Source: an uncultured Bacteroides sp.
GTDB taxonomy: Bacteria > Bacteroidota > Bacteroidia > Bacteroidales > Bacteroidaceae
Length of the DNA stretch: 19,840 nucleotides
Direction: 5' to 3'
Assembly: GCA_905197435.1 (NCBI GenBank)
Contig: CAJJYX010000042.1
Coordinates: 1-19,840, forward strand
Shown: piece by piece, positions 1 through 7,768 of the stretch
How positions within the stretch are numbered: position 1 is the stretch's first letter
Layout: each line of letters begins with the position of its first letter
Program-made: the position numbers and the translations under genes
The notes under the pieces: generated by a model
What the model was told of the DNA's origin: nothing
The model's database searches: none
Seen by the model: the letters and a program-made list of their open reading frames with translations, nothing else

Positions 1-66
1 GGCACCGGGGAGCAAGGGGCTCGGCACCGGGGAACACCCCCTTCGGCACCGGGGAACTCTGCCTTC
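1..66. repeat. 22-bp tandem repeat, three copies, open to the left
   Basis: Three units start at 1, 23 and 45, each exactly 22 bp. Each opens with the constant block GGCACCGGGGA; the following bases vary and the units end in TC or TTC. An inverted partial copy follows at 64-80, so 41-80 can fold into an imperfect hairpin (CTTCGGCAC pairs with GTGCCGAAG). The array may continue beyond the left edge. No gene is supported in 1-166; the function is unknown. Confidence 0.7.
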
Positions 67-166
67 CCCCTGTGCCGAAGGAACACTAAACCCCGAATTG
101 CCTGTAAATTAATGGCAGTCCGACGAAAAAAATCAAAACGAAGTAAGTTGATTATCAATGGCTCTC

Positions 167-1426
167 TTATAATGTTATCATAAAAGACAAACCCGATACA
201 AGTGTGTTCATCCATTCACGGCTGCTTTTGCTGTGTGAAGGCGAAAGGTTATAATCGAGGAAAAAGCGGATGCCGTAATGTTCCTTTGCCTTGAAGGTCA
301 AGGATGCTCCGCTGCCAAAACTGATACCGTTGCGCGATGTGACGGTCTTGTCTGTAAGCTTCAGTTTCGGATAATGAATGTATCCTGCCAACAACTTACT
401 GCCTATCAACCAGCGTGAGGAAAGCGGATAGGAAAAATAGCTGCCGGCGGAAAGCGACATGGCGTCGAAAGTATTGTTTTCCGCTTGGTTGCCGTTAACT
501 ATTATCGCCGTGTTGGAAACGATGAAGCGTCCGCCCAGACCTATGTATGGATTAAGGAAGTAAGCCCCTTCAATTCCGGCCGAACTGCCGGAGGAGGTGC
601 GGAACTCTGTCTGTTCGTCAATGTCATAACCACTCAAGGGGATATTCATTCCGAGATAGAGACTTATGAAAGAAGGAGCATCCATGCGGTCATACATGTA
701 TTCATCGTCAAGCTGCCGGATGCCTTTCTCCTTAAATATAAGGTCGGCCAAATAATAACCAACCTCCGTGGAGAGGATACCTATACCTGCCCCTGTCAAC
801 ACATCGCTCAACCAATGTTTGTTGTTTGCTATACGCATCAGCCCGGTGGCAGAAGCTACGGTATAAGCACCGATACCTATCCACGGGCTTTTGTGCCCGT
901 ATTCTTTGGTGAGCATGGTGGCGGTCATGAATGCTGTAGCCGTATGTCCTGATGGAAAGGAATGGTCATTGGAACCGTCCGGGCGGACTACGTGTGTCGT
1001 CTGTTTCAAGGTGTTTACCACACTTCCCATCAACAGTGCTGAGAAAGCATCCGATGCAAGCATCCTTCCCCATGAACTTCTGCTTTCCACGCCAAAGGTT
1101 TTCATACCCAGCATGACCACTGCCGGAGCATATTGCATATAGTCATCTGCATGGCGGCGGAACTGTGGCAGGTAGTCATTGCGAAGGCTGCGGAAGTGGT
1201 CGTCTTTTTCCTTTACAATGATTCCGCTTGCAATCAATGGTACGCCGATGTAGGTCATCTGATAGAGGCGTGAGGAAGAAAGACGGTCAATCTTTCTTCC
1301 GAATGATGATGTACCATGATGGTACAGGCTGTTGTCTGTTGTGGCAGAAAGACTGTCGGGAAACTCGTCTGCCCATGCGGTAGCAGTACAAAGTAAGGAT
1401 GCAAACAATATGATAAACTTCTTCAT
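167..1426 (-). CDS. PAP2-family phosphatase fused to an outer-membrane beta-barrel domain
   Basis: The protein is 419 aa. I start it at MKKFIILFASLL because this gives a clean signal peptide (cleavage near residue 19) and lies just downstream of a -7 promoter element; an in-frame upstream start would add 13 residues in front of the signal. The PAP2 (type 2 phosphatidic acid phosphatase) signature is complete: K141 and R148-P149, PSGH at 158-161, and R198/H204/D208. Such enzymes remove phosphate from lipid phosphates such as undecaprenyl diphosphate, phosphatidic or phosphatidylglycerol phosphate, or lipid A. From about residue 250 to the end the sequence alternates like transmembrane beta strands and ends in the hydrophobic SGLSFMITL, resembling an outer-membrane barrel with a C-terminal assembly signal. 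The substrate cannot be read from sequence. It lies 64 bp downstream of the histidine kinase, with its own promoter. Confidence 0.85.
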   Translation of the reverse strand: MKKFIILFASLLCTATAWADEFPDSLSATTDNSLYHHGTSSFGRKIDRLSSSRLYQMTYIGVPLIASGIIVKEKDDHFRSLRNDYLPQFRRHADDYMQYAPAVVMLGMKTFGVESRSSWGRMLASDAFSALLMGSVVNTLKQTTHVVRPDGSNDHSFPSGHTATAFMTATMLTKEYGHKSPWIGIGAYTVASATGLMRIANNKHWLSDVLTGAGIGILSTEVGYYLADLIFKEKGIRQLDDEYMYDRMDAPSFISLYLGMNIPLSGYDIDEQTEFRTSSGSSAGIEGAYFLNPYIGLGGRFIVSNTAIIVNGNQAENNTFDAMSLSAGSYFSYPLSSRWLIGSKLLAGYIHYPKLKLTDKTVTSRNGISFGSGASLTFKAKEHYGIRFFLDYNLSPSHSKSSREWMNTLVSGLSFMITL

Positions 1427-1453
1427 GTGCCGTAATCTTATAAGATACGGCCG

Positions 1454-1489
1454 CAAAAATATCACCCGACTTTGTGGAAATTTGGGAGA
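1454..1489 (-). promoter_or_regulatory. Promoter of the PAP2 gene with an operator-like box
   Basis: On the minus strand the Bacteroidales -7 element TATTTTTG lies at 1461-1454, about 28 bp before the PAP2 start. Exactly 6 bp upstream of it is the box TTTCCACAAAGTC (plus-strand GACTTTGTGGAAA, 1468-1480), covering the -33 region. The same box at the same spacing precedes the TolC-family gene at 9098-9110. The -7 call follows the known TAnnTTTG consensus; the operator role is inferred. Confidence 0.6.
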
Positions 1490-1490
1490 T

Positions 1491-2552
1491 TCAGCGGAAT
1501 GTCACCTTAAACTCATGCATACAATCCTTATAGCAGTATGAGATGTGCCACCCGTGGTAGTCGCATACCGCCTTTACGATGGCAAGACCGAGACCGTTGC
1601 CTTTTTCGCCTGGATTCGTACGATAAAAGCGGTTGAAGATGTGCGAGCTGTCAAGAGCCTGCCCGTCCGAGGTATTGGCAATGGAAAGGCTGTCATCTGT
1701 TACAGTCACGACAATCTTCCCCTGCGGTCGGTTGTGGCGGACGGCATTGACTATAAGATTGTTTACAAGGCTTTCCAACAGTGAGCGGTTAGCTATCACC
1801 GGTAAAGTGGGTACACGGTAGTCCTTGGTTATGCTTAATCCTTCCGCCAGGCTTTCGAGATAAGGCATCAGCTCGTCAAGCAGAGAGGTTATGTCTATTT
1901 GCTCCGTCGTGCCGAATTGTCCGTTCTCCATCTTGGCAAGTAGCAGGAGATTGCGGCTAAGGCGTGAGAGGCGGCTGTTCATTTGGTAGAGGCTTTGTAT
2001 GATGTCGGCTTGTTGTTCCGTGATGTCCGGCTGCTGCATCAGCAGGTCGAGCTTGCTTTGGAACACGGCAAGCGGCGTTTGTAGTTCGTGCGAGGCGTTC
2101 TCGGTAAACTCTTTCTGCGATTTGTAGCTATGCAGGATACCATTCATCATCTTCTCCAAAGTCGTGTTCAGACGGTCGAATTCATTGATGTTGGTTTTTT
2201 CGAGCCGAGGGCACACTCCGTTTTCCAGCCTGAAAGCTTCTATGGCATCAAGTGTCCGGTCAAACGGAAGCCACAGCCGCCGTGAGATGAAGCGTATCGT
2301 CAGCACGATGGCTATGCCAAGTACGAGGGTGATAAGCCCGAACTGGAGCATTACGCCCTGCATGATGTCTTGCTCGAGGTCGAGCTTCGGGATGTCCTTG
2401 CCTTGCCGGACGGCTTCGATGATGTCCAGCATATCTTCTGCATAGAAGTTATTTGTCAGCCAGTAGAACAACGGGGTTGCCAGCAGCAACAGTGCAGCCA
2501 CGCATACGATGAATTGCGTGAGCAACTTCTGCATCAGACTATTCTTCCTCAT
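1491..2552 (-). CDS. Sensor histidine kinase (HisKA/HATPase)
   Basis: This is a 353-aa inner-membrane sensor kinase, partner of the response regulator just upstream. Two membrane helices (about residues 10-33 and 67-89) flank a short periplasmic loop of about 34 residues, so the input domain is small. A HAMP-like linker follows, then the H-box FTENASHELQTP with phospho-acceptor H155. The N-box is LVNNLIVNAVRHN, with an F-box around IFNRFYRTN and the G-box KGNGLGLAIV. The start is set by an ATGA overlap with the regulator stop codon, preceded by GGAG; an in-frame ATG 12 bp upstream is less likely. The short loop suggests a membrane-associated or intramembrane signal, but the ligand is unknown. 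The position beside an RND pump suggests it controls efflux. Confidence 0.9.
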   Translation of the reverse strand: MRKNSLMQKLLTQFIVCVAALLLLATPLFYWLTNNFYAEDMLDIIEAVRQGKDIPKLDLEQDIMQGVMLQFGLITLVLGIAIVLTIRFISRRLWLPFDRTLDAIEAFRLENGVCPRLEKTNINEFDRLNTTLEKMMNGILHSYKSQKEFTENASHELQTPLAVFQSKLDLLMQQPDITEQQADIIQSLYQMNSRLSRLSRNLLLLAKMENGQFGTTEQIDITSLLDELMPYLESLAEGLSITKDYRVPTLPVIANRSLLESLVNNLIVNAVRHNRPQGKIVVTVTDDSLSIANTSDGQALDSSHIFNRFYRTNPGEKGNGLGLAIVKAVCDYHGWHISYCYKDCMHEFKVTFR

Positions 2553-3226
2553 GGCTCCGTCCATTTATATCCCATACCGTACACATTGCGTATGCAGTCC
2601 TTGCACCCGGCAACGGAGAGCTTTGCCTTCAGGTTCTTGATATGCGTATATACGAAGTCGTGGCTGTCCATCATATCTGCAATCTCTCCACTTAGATGCT
2701 CTGCCATCGCACTCTTCGACACTACGCGGTTCTTGTTTCCGATGAAGAAAAGCAGCAGCTCGTATTCCGACTTCGTGAGCGTCACTGCCACACCATTCAC
2801 CTTGACCGACTTGTCCAAGAGGTCTATCTCGATACCGTTATCACGGAGTATGTTGTTCGCCGAGAACTCCCTGCGGCGTATCACCGCATAGATACGCATG
2901 CTCAGCTCCGCAAGATGGAATGGTTTGGCGAGGTAGTCATCTGCTCCTATTTCCAGTCCTTTCACCTTGTCGTCGAGCGAATCCTTTGCCGAGACGATTA
3001 TCACACCTGCCGGATTGTGCCTTCGGCGTATTTCACGGAGTATGTCAAGTCCGTTGCCACCGGGCAGCATGAGGTCAAGCAGGATGCAGTCGTAGTCGTA
3101 CATACCGACCTTCATCTTGGCTTCATCAAATGTGAAAGCCTGTTCGCACAGATATTTCTCGCCACCGAGATAAGCCACGATGCTGTCTGACAGTTTCCGT
3201 TCGTCTTCTATTATCAACAGTTTCAT
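2549..3226 (-). CDS. OmpR/PhoB-family response regulator
   Basis: The protein is 225 aa. The receiver domain (1-115) has the acidic pair E7-D8, phospho-acceptor D51 in LLDLMLPGGNG, the SAK motif and the conserved lysine in YLAKPF. A winged-helix DNA-binding domain (about 130-225) contains TLTKSEYELLLFF and ends VYGMGYKWTEP, typical of the OmpR/PhoB class. Its stop codon overlaps the kinase start (ATGA), so the pair is translationally coupled. It starts 9 bp after the EamA-type gene. Target sites are not known; the repeated GACTTTGTGGAAA box upstream of the pump operon and the PAP2 gene is a candidate. Confidence 0.92.
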   Translation of the reverse strand: MKLLIIEDERKLSDSIVAYLGGEKYLCEQAFTFDEAKMKVGMYDYDCILLDLMLPGGNGLDILREIRRRHNPAGVIIVSAKDSLDDKVKGLEIGADDYLAKPFHLAELSMRIYAVIRRREFSANNILRDNGIEIDLLDKSVKVNGVAVTLTKSEYELLLFFIGNKNRVVSKSAMAEHLSGEIADMMDSHDFVYTHIKNLKAKLSVAGCKDCIRNVYGMGYKWTEP

Positions 3227-3235
3227 AACTTGTTC

Positions 3236-3652
3236 TTATTTGATTAACATAACGATGCTGCCCGCCGTGATGAGTACTGCCCCAAGAATCATCCTTGCAC
3301 TGACCTGCTCTTTCAGCAACAGGCATGATAGGCAGATGGTGATGACCACACTCAGTTTGTCTATCGGAGCGACCCTCGACACATCGCCAACTTGCAATGC
3401 CTTGAAGTAGAACAGCCACGACAGCCCTGTAGCCGCACCCGAAAGGACCAGGAACAGCCATGTATGGCCGCTGATATTTCTTATCTCTCCCTCGTGGCTG
3501 CCAGCCAGTGCGATACCCCATGTGATAAATAGTATAACTGTGGTGCGTATAGCAGTGGCAAGGTCTGAATTAATATCTTTCACCCCAATCTTGGCGAAGA
3601 TGGCAGTCAGTGCGGCAAACAGCGCTGATAGCAAAGCATAATATTTCCACAT
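3236..3652 (-). CDS. Small EamA/DMT-type transporter, single domain
   Basis: The protein is 138 aa with four predicted membrane helices. It begins MWKYYALLSALFAALTAIFAKIG and contains YFKALQVGDVSRVAPIDKLSVV, the hallmark of the EamA half of drug/metabolite transporters. Full-length EamA proteins have two such domains and ten helices, so this one probably works as an oligomer, as small multidrug-resistance proteins do. I use the internal ATG at 3652 because a -7 element at 3687-3680 puts the transcript start at or beyond the alternative ATG at 3682. It sits between the RND pump and the two-component genes, 9 bp before the regulator. The substrate is unknown. Confidence 0.8.
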   Translation of the reverse strand: MWKYYALLSALFAALTAIFAKIGVKDINSDLATAIRTTVILFITWGIALAGSHEGEIRNISGHTWLFLVLSGAATGLSWLFYFKALQVGDVSRVAPIDKLSVVITICLSCLLLKEQVSARMILGAVLITAGSIVMLIK

Positions 3653-3679
3653 AGTAAATTCTTTATAAGTTACATGCCA

Positions 3680-3687
3680 CAAAGGTA
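3680..3687 (-). promoter_or_regulatory. Promoter -7 element for the EamA-regulator-kinase unit
   Basis: Minus-strand TACCTTTG fits TAnnTTTG, with a T-rich run about 19 bp upstream as a possible -33 region. It lies in the 64-bp gap between the RND gene and the EamA gene. The regulator genes could therefore be transcribed apart from the pump, and the site helps fix the EamA start. Confidence 0.5.
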
Positions 3688-3716
3688 CGGCATAAAATTG
3701 AAAAAAATCTGTAGAT

Positions 3717-6700
3717 TCAGAGCCTGTTTAAATTTTCTTTCATCAGCATTACACTTGGTAAAACGACCAGTAACAGAGGTAACCCCACCACGAATCCGCC
3801 TATGACAGCTACCGCCAAAGGCTGCTGCATCTGTGCTCCAAGCCCTATTCCGAGGGCAAGGGGCATAAGGGCGAGCACAGCTCCGATGGCAGTCATCAGC
3901 TTCGGACGGATACGAAGGGCGATGGCATAGTCCACCGACTCATTCACGCTTCCGCCGTTTTTGCGGTTCATGCGATACTGCCATACGGTGAAGATGGCAT
4001 TCTCGGCGATAATGCCCACCACCATGATGATGCCCGTGTAGCTGCTCACGTTGAGCGGAACCCCCGTGAGCCACAGAGCCACAAGGCAACCGCAAATGCC
4101 CATGATGGAGATGAATAGCACGGCAAGTGATATAAGCCATTGGCGGAAGAGGAACATCAGTACAGCAAATACAAGTAGTACGGCAAGCGAGAGAATCATT
4201 GTCAGTTCCCGGAACGATTGTTGCTGTTCTGCGTATGCTCCACCGTAGGAGATGCTATATCCGGATGGAAGTGAAAGCCGTGTATTCAGCGTGTGTTGCA
4301 GTTCTGCCACAGTGCTGCCAAGGTCGCGGTTTTCAAGCCTTGCTGTAAGAGTGATGTTGCTTTTCAGGTCTTCACGTTTCTGCTCTATCTCGCCCGGCAC
4401 CACGCTGACAGTGCAGAACGAGCTGAGTGGACGGGTGGTGCCGTCGGGCAGGAAGATGGGTTGCCGTCGCAAAAGTTCGGGCGAATTGTCCTTGAAGTCC
4501 GTGAAGCGGAGCAGTATGCGACGCATCTGTTCGCCGTCCTGCACCGAGCCTATCTGTAAACCGCCCGTCATAGCTGCTTGTGCGGGGTTAGGCTCTATTA
4601 CGTTGGACGGTTGGCAGAGTGGCACGCCACCGGTCTGCGTGGCAAGTTGTTCTTGGAAATCGGTCAGAGAGATACCGAACTGTGACAGCTTTTCCCTATC
4701 AGGAGTGAATACGAGGGATGCTCCGGCAGGTACGAGGCCGTTGTCTATATCGACAATGCCCGGTACGGACTTCATCGCTGCTTCCGCCTTTGCCGCTAAA
4801 CGTTGTAGCGTGGCATAGTCATCACCGAATATCTTCACTTCAATGGGCTTGGGAGTGCTCATCAAGTCTCCGAGTAGGTCAGAAATGCGCTGCCCGAAGT
4901 CAATGTTCATCAGCGGCAAGGCGATGGAGAGTTGGTGGCGCAGGTCGCTTATCACTTCGGGGGTGGAGTGGCTGCGGTTGGACTTCAGTTGGATTAGATA
5001 GTCACCGAAGTTGCTGGGGCGCGTCTTGAATGACATGCCAAGAGCTGTGCGTCGCGAATAGGTCTGCACGTCGGGATGTGCCATGATGATACGTTCCATC
5101 TGCCGGCACAGGCGGTCAGTCTCCTCAATATCAGTTCCGGCAGGCGAGTGATAGTCGAGTACAATGGTTCCTTCGTCCAAATCGGGCAGGAAGCCGGATG
5201 AAAGCCGTGTGGAAGCGTACCATCCGCCCAGACCGAGCAGCAGGACGAATATGGTGGTTACGGCAGGCTTCCTATATAATAAGGTAAGGAAATGCACCTT
5301 TTGAATGGCTGATGCTTCCAATGCCTCGGCGTCAAGCGACTTCGGACGCAACTGCTTCTTGTATCCGATAAGGAGGTGCAGTACCGGCAACAGCAGCCAT
5401 GTGACAAGAAATGAGGCTACGAGCGTGAGCTGCATCGTGTCAGACAGCTCTTTGAAGAAGCTGCCTGCCAGTCCGCTCATCAGGCGGAACGGGAAGTGAA
5501 TGACGATGGTAGAGAGTGAGGAAGCCACCATTGCCGGGAAGAGATTGCGCAGAGCGTGGCGTACCACCATGAAGCGGTCGGCACCGGGCCGTTCCTCATG
5601 TTCCCGGTAAATTTGTTCGATGATGACGATGGCATCGTCTATGATCAATCCCACCGATGCAGCCATCGCACCGAGCGACATCACATTGATACTGATTCCC
5701 GCCAGGTGGCACAGCAGTATGCTGAACGCTACGGTGACAGGGATGGTCAGCATTACCACGAGGCTCGCCCGCCACGAACGCAGGAACAGTATCATAACGA
5801 TGAGGGCGAGGAACAATCCTTCGTAGATGGTGCGCAGCACGCTGTGTATGCTGTTGTCCACGAAAGCGCTTTGGTTGTAGTACGGTTTCAGTTCATAGCC
5901 CAAAGGCAGTTGCTTGCGTATCTCGTTTGCCTTGCTCTCCACGCTCTTGGCGAAGTCCAGCAGGTTCACTCCCGGTTGCTTTACCAAATCCACCAGTACG
6001 GCATCGTTGCCATCGGCGTTTATCTTCAGGAACTCCTGCTGCTCCTGTATCTCCACTTGGGCGATGTCCCGAAGGCGGACAATGCGTTTGCCGTCATTAC
6101 GGACTATGACGTTATGGATATCTTCCAGGTCATTCAGGCGGGTATCGGTCAACGTGAGATAAAGACGGTTATAGTCTGCCACATTGCCGTTGCCCAAGAC
6201 GAAGTTGGTCTGACTGAATGCCGACTTTATCTGTGCCGGAGTGATGCCGAGGGCAGTCATGCGTGCGGCGTCGGGCTTCACGACATATTCCTTTGCCTTG
6301 CCGCCATGCACCACCACATTGCTGATGCCGCTTACTTGCGAGAACATCGGACGTACAACGAGGTTGCCTACGTCTCGCAAGGCAATGCGGCTGTGCGTCT
6401 TACTTTCCAACGTGAAGCCATAGACAGGGAAGAGCGACTGGTTCATGGCTTCGCAGGACAGGACCGTACCGTCGGGCAGAAACCCTTTTATTTCGTTGAT
6501 GCGGCTTTCGAGCTGCGTTTTCAGTGCGTAGATGTCCATGCCCCAGCGAAAATAAACGTCCACCACACAACTCCCACGGCTGGTGTTGCTCTTCACGATG
6601 GTCACGCCTTGTACTTTCTTTACTGCACTTTCCAGTGGTTTGGTCACGGTTATCATCATGCGGTCTACGGGCTGCTGTCCGGCATCGGCTATTACCGTGA

Positions 6701-6848
6701 TGCGTGGGAACAGAACTTCGGGGAAAAGATTGGTCTGCATCTGTGTGTAGCTCCATGCTCCGGCAAGCAGCAATAACACGCCGATGAACAGGATGGGGCG
6801 ACTGTATAACTGATGTAGCCCTTGTTTCTGTATATTATTCATGGTCAT
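3717..6848 (-). CDS. RND-family efflux pump, inner-membrane permease
   Basis: The protein is 1043 aa, normal for RND permeases of the HAE1/AcrB and CusA families. Layout: an N-terminal helix (about 15-35), a first periplasmic loop to about residue 330, a helix bundle with the proton-relay pair D404-D405 in GLIIDDAIVIIEQ, a second long periplasmic loop, and a C-terminal bundle with VVGIIAENAIF. The opening LFPEVLFPRITV matches the RND start consensus. It uses the proton gradient to push substrates out through the TolC-type partner. It follows the adaptor gene by 7 bp. The substrate is not readable; dyes, detergents, bile salts or metals are family possibilities. A second ATG two codons in (6842) is an alternative start. 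Confidence 0.93.
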   Translation of the reverse strand: MTMNNIQKQGLHQLYSRPILFIGVLLLLAGAWSYTQMQTNLFPEVLFPRITVIADAGQQPVDRMMITVTKPLESAVKKVQGVTIVKSNTSRGSCVVDVYFRWGMDIYALKTQLESRINEIKGFLPDGTVLSCEAMNQSLFPVYGFTLESKTHSRIALRDVGNLVVRPMFSQVSGISNVVVHGGKAKEYVVKPDAARMTALGITPAQIKSAFSQTNFVLGNGNVADYNRLYLTLTDTRLNDLEDIHNVIVRNDGKRIVRLRDIAQVEIQEQQEFLKINADGNDAVLVDLVKQPGVNLLDFAKSVESKANEIRKQLPLGYELKPYYNQSAFVDNSIHSVLRTIYEGLFLALIVMILFLRSWRASLVVMLTIPVTVAFSILLCHLAGISINVMSLGAMAASVGLIIDDAIVIIEQIYREHEERPGADRFMVVRHALRNLFPAMVASSLSTIVIHFPFRLMSGLAGSFFKELSDTMQLTLVASFLVTWLLLPVLHLLIGYKKQLRPKSLDAEALEASAIQKVHFLTLLYRKPAVTTIFVLLLGLGGWYASTRLSSGFLPDLDEGTIVLDYHSPAGTDIEETDRLCRQMERIIMAHPDVQTYSRRTALGMSFKTRPSNFGDYLIQLKSNRSHSTPEVISDLRHQLSIALPLMNIDFGQRISDLLGDLMSTPKPIEVKIFGDDYATLQRLAAKAEAAMKSVPGIVDIDNGLVPAGASLVFTPDREKLSQFGISLTDFQEQLATQTGGVPLCQPSNVIEPNPAQAAMTGGLQIGSVQDGEQMRRILLRFTDFKDNSPELLRRQPIFLPDGTTRPLSSFCTVSVVPGEIEQKREDLKSNITLTARLENRDLGSTVAELQHTLNTRLSLPSGYSISYGGAYAEQQQSFRELTMILSLAVLLVFAVLMFLFRQWLISLAVLFISIMGICGCLVALWLTGVPLNVSSYTGIIMVVGIIAENAIFTVWQYRMNRKNGGSVNESVDYAIALRIRPKLMTAIGAVLALMPLALGIGLGAQMQQPLAVAVIGGFVVGLPLLLVVLPSVMLMKENLNRL

Positions 6849-6855
6849 CTGTCTA

Positions 6856-7749
6856 TTATTTGTTGGTGGTTACTCGTGCTCCTTCCTCCAGTCCGTAGCC
6901 TCCGGTGAGAATGATATTGTCCTGCAGAGACACTGCTCCCGATTTGATTTCAGCCTCTGCGGCATTGCTGCGGACAACTTCTACGGGTATTTTCACGGCT
7001 GTGCTATCGGCGGATAATTTCATTATCCAGTGTTCAGTCAAAGTCTCGTCGCTTTGCACGGCACTCTTTGGCAGTAACATATCTTTGCTTGCAGATGTGC
7101 TATTGGTGGTAAAGAGTGCTTTTACATTCAGGCCTTCGGGTAGGAAGGATGTTTTGGCGCGTGCTATTATCTGTTCCGACTGTGAAGCAATGTCCATTGT
7201 CGCCAACGGTGACTGTATCGTAGCGGAAAGGCGTGTGCCATCGGGAAGTTCCAATATGCAATGGCTTCCCGTGCGGACATACTGCCTCTGCTCGTATGGC
7301 ATGCTGATGGAAAAGACAAGACTGCTTGCATCGGCAATGGTGCATAGCGTTGTTCCTTCCGTAACATAGCTACCTGCCTGTTGTTGTACATCCAACACGA
7401 TACCGTTGTGTGCCGCTTTTATCGGGATAATGCCGTTAGTGCCGTCATCGTCTAATGCGTGCCGCTCCTTGCTTTCGAGTTTGTAAAGCAGTTGTCCTGC
7501 CTTGATACGTGTACCGGGTTGTACCAACGTTTCTGTGATGAAGGCCGGTATCGGTGCTGCTACCACCGACTTGTTCAGATAAATGGTAGTTGCCGAAAGG
7601 GTTATCTCTTGACGTATGCTTCCGTATGCGGCATGGGTGAGGGTGACTGCTGTTCGTGGCTCTTGCTCCGCATTGTTCCCGTCTTTGCTATTGCCGCTGC
7701 ATCCGGCAAGGCATATCACTCCTATAAATAATAAGATATAGCTTTTCAT
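6856..7749 (-). CDS. RND efflux adaptor (membrane-fusion lipoprotein)
   Basis: The protein is 297 aa from the ATG at 7749. It has a lipoprotein signal: MKSYILLFIGVICLAGC, with lipobox LAGC and Cys17 as the lipidated residue. An earlier in-frame start would place 18 residues before this signal, so I reject it. The barrel-sandwich (biotinyl-lipoyl-like) halves are visible around VVAAPIPAFITETLVQPGTR and GIIPIKAAHNGIVLDVQQQA, followed by the beta-barrel and membrane-proximal parts. It is shorter than typical adaptors (about 350-400 aa) and has almost no helical hairpin between the lipoyl halves. It bridges the pump and the outer-membrane channel in the periplasm. Spacing is 19 bp after the TolC-type gene and 7 bp before the pump. 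Confidence 0.88.
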   Translation of the reverse strand: MKSYILLFIGVICLAGCSGNSKDGNNAEQEPRTAVTLTHAAYGSIRQEITLSATTIYLNKSVVAAPIPAFITETLVQPGTRIKAGQLLYKLESKERHALDDDGTNGIIPIKAAHNGIVLDVQQQAGSYVTEGTTLCTIADASSLVFSISMPYEQRQYVRTGSHCILELPDGTRLSATIQSPLATMDIASQSEQIIARAKTSFLPEGLNVKALFTTNSTSASKDMLLPKSAVQSDETLTEHWIMKLSADSTAVKIPVEVVRSNAAEAEIKSGAVSLQDNIILTGGYGLEEGARVTTNK

Positions 7750-7768
7750 ATTTCTATTGATTATATTG

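Noticed and set aside
1..66. Repeat array as a CRISPR
   Set aside because: Units are 22 bp in total with no room for spacers of normal length, and no cas genes are present.
3706..3717. Small palindrome AATCTGTAGATT as a terminator after the RND gene
   Set aside because: The stem is only 5 bp with a 2-nt loop. The minus-strand T-run is suggestive, but the fold is too weak to call.
5556..6776. 406-aa open frame on the plus strand
   Set aside because: It is antisense to the RND permease, is rich in His/Tyr/Gln without domain structure, and the RND frame on the other strand carries all family motifs.
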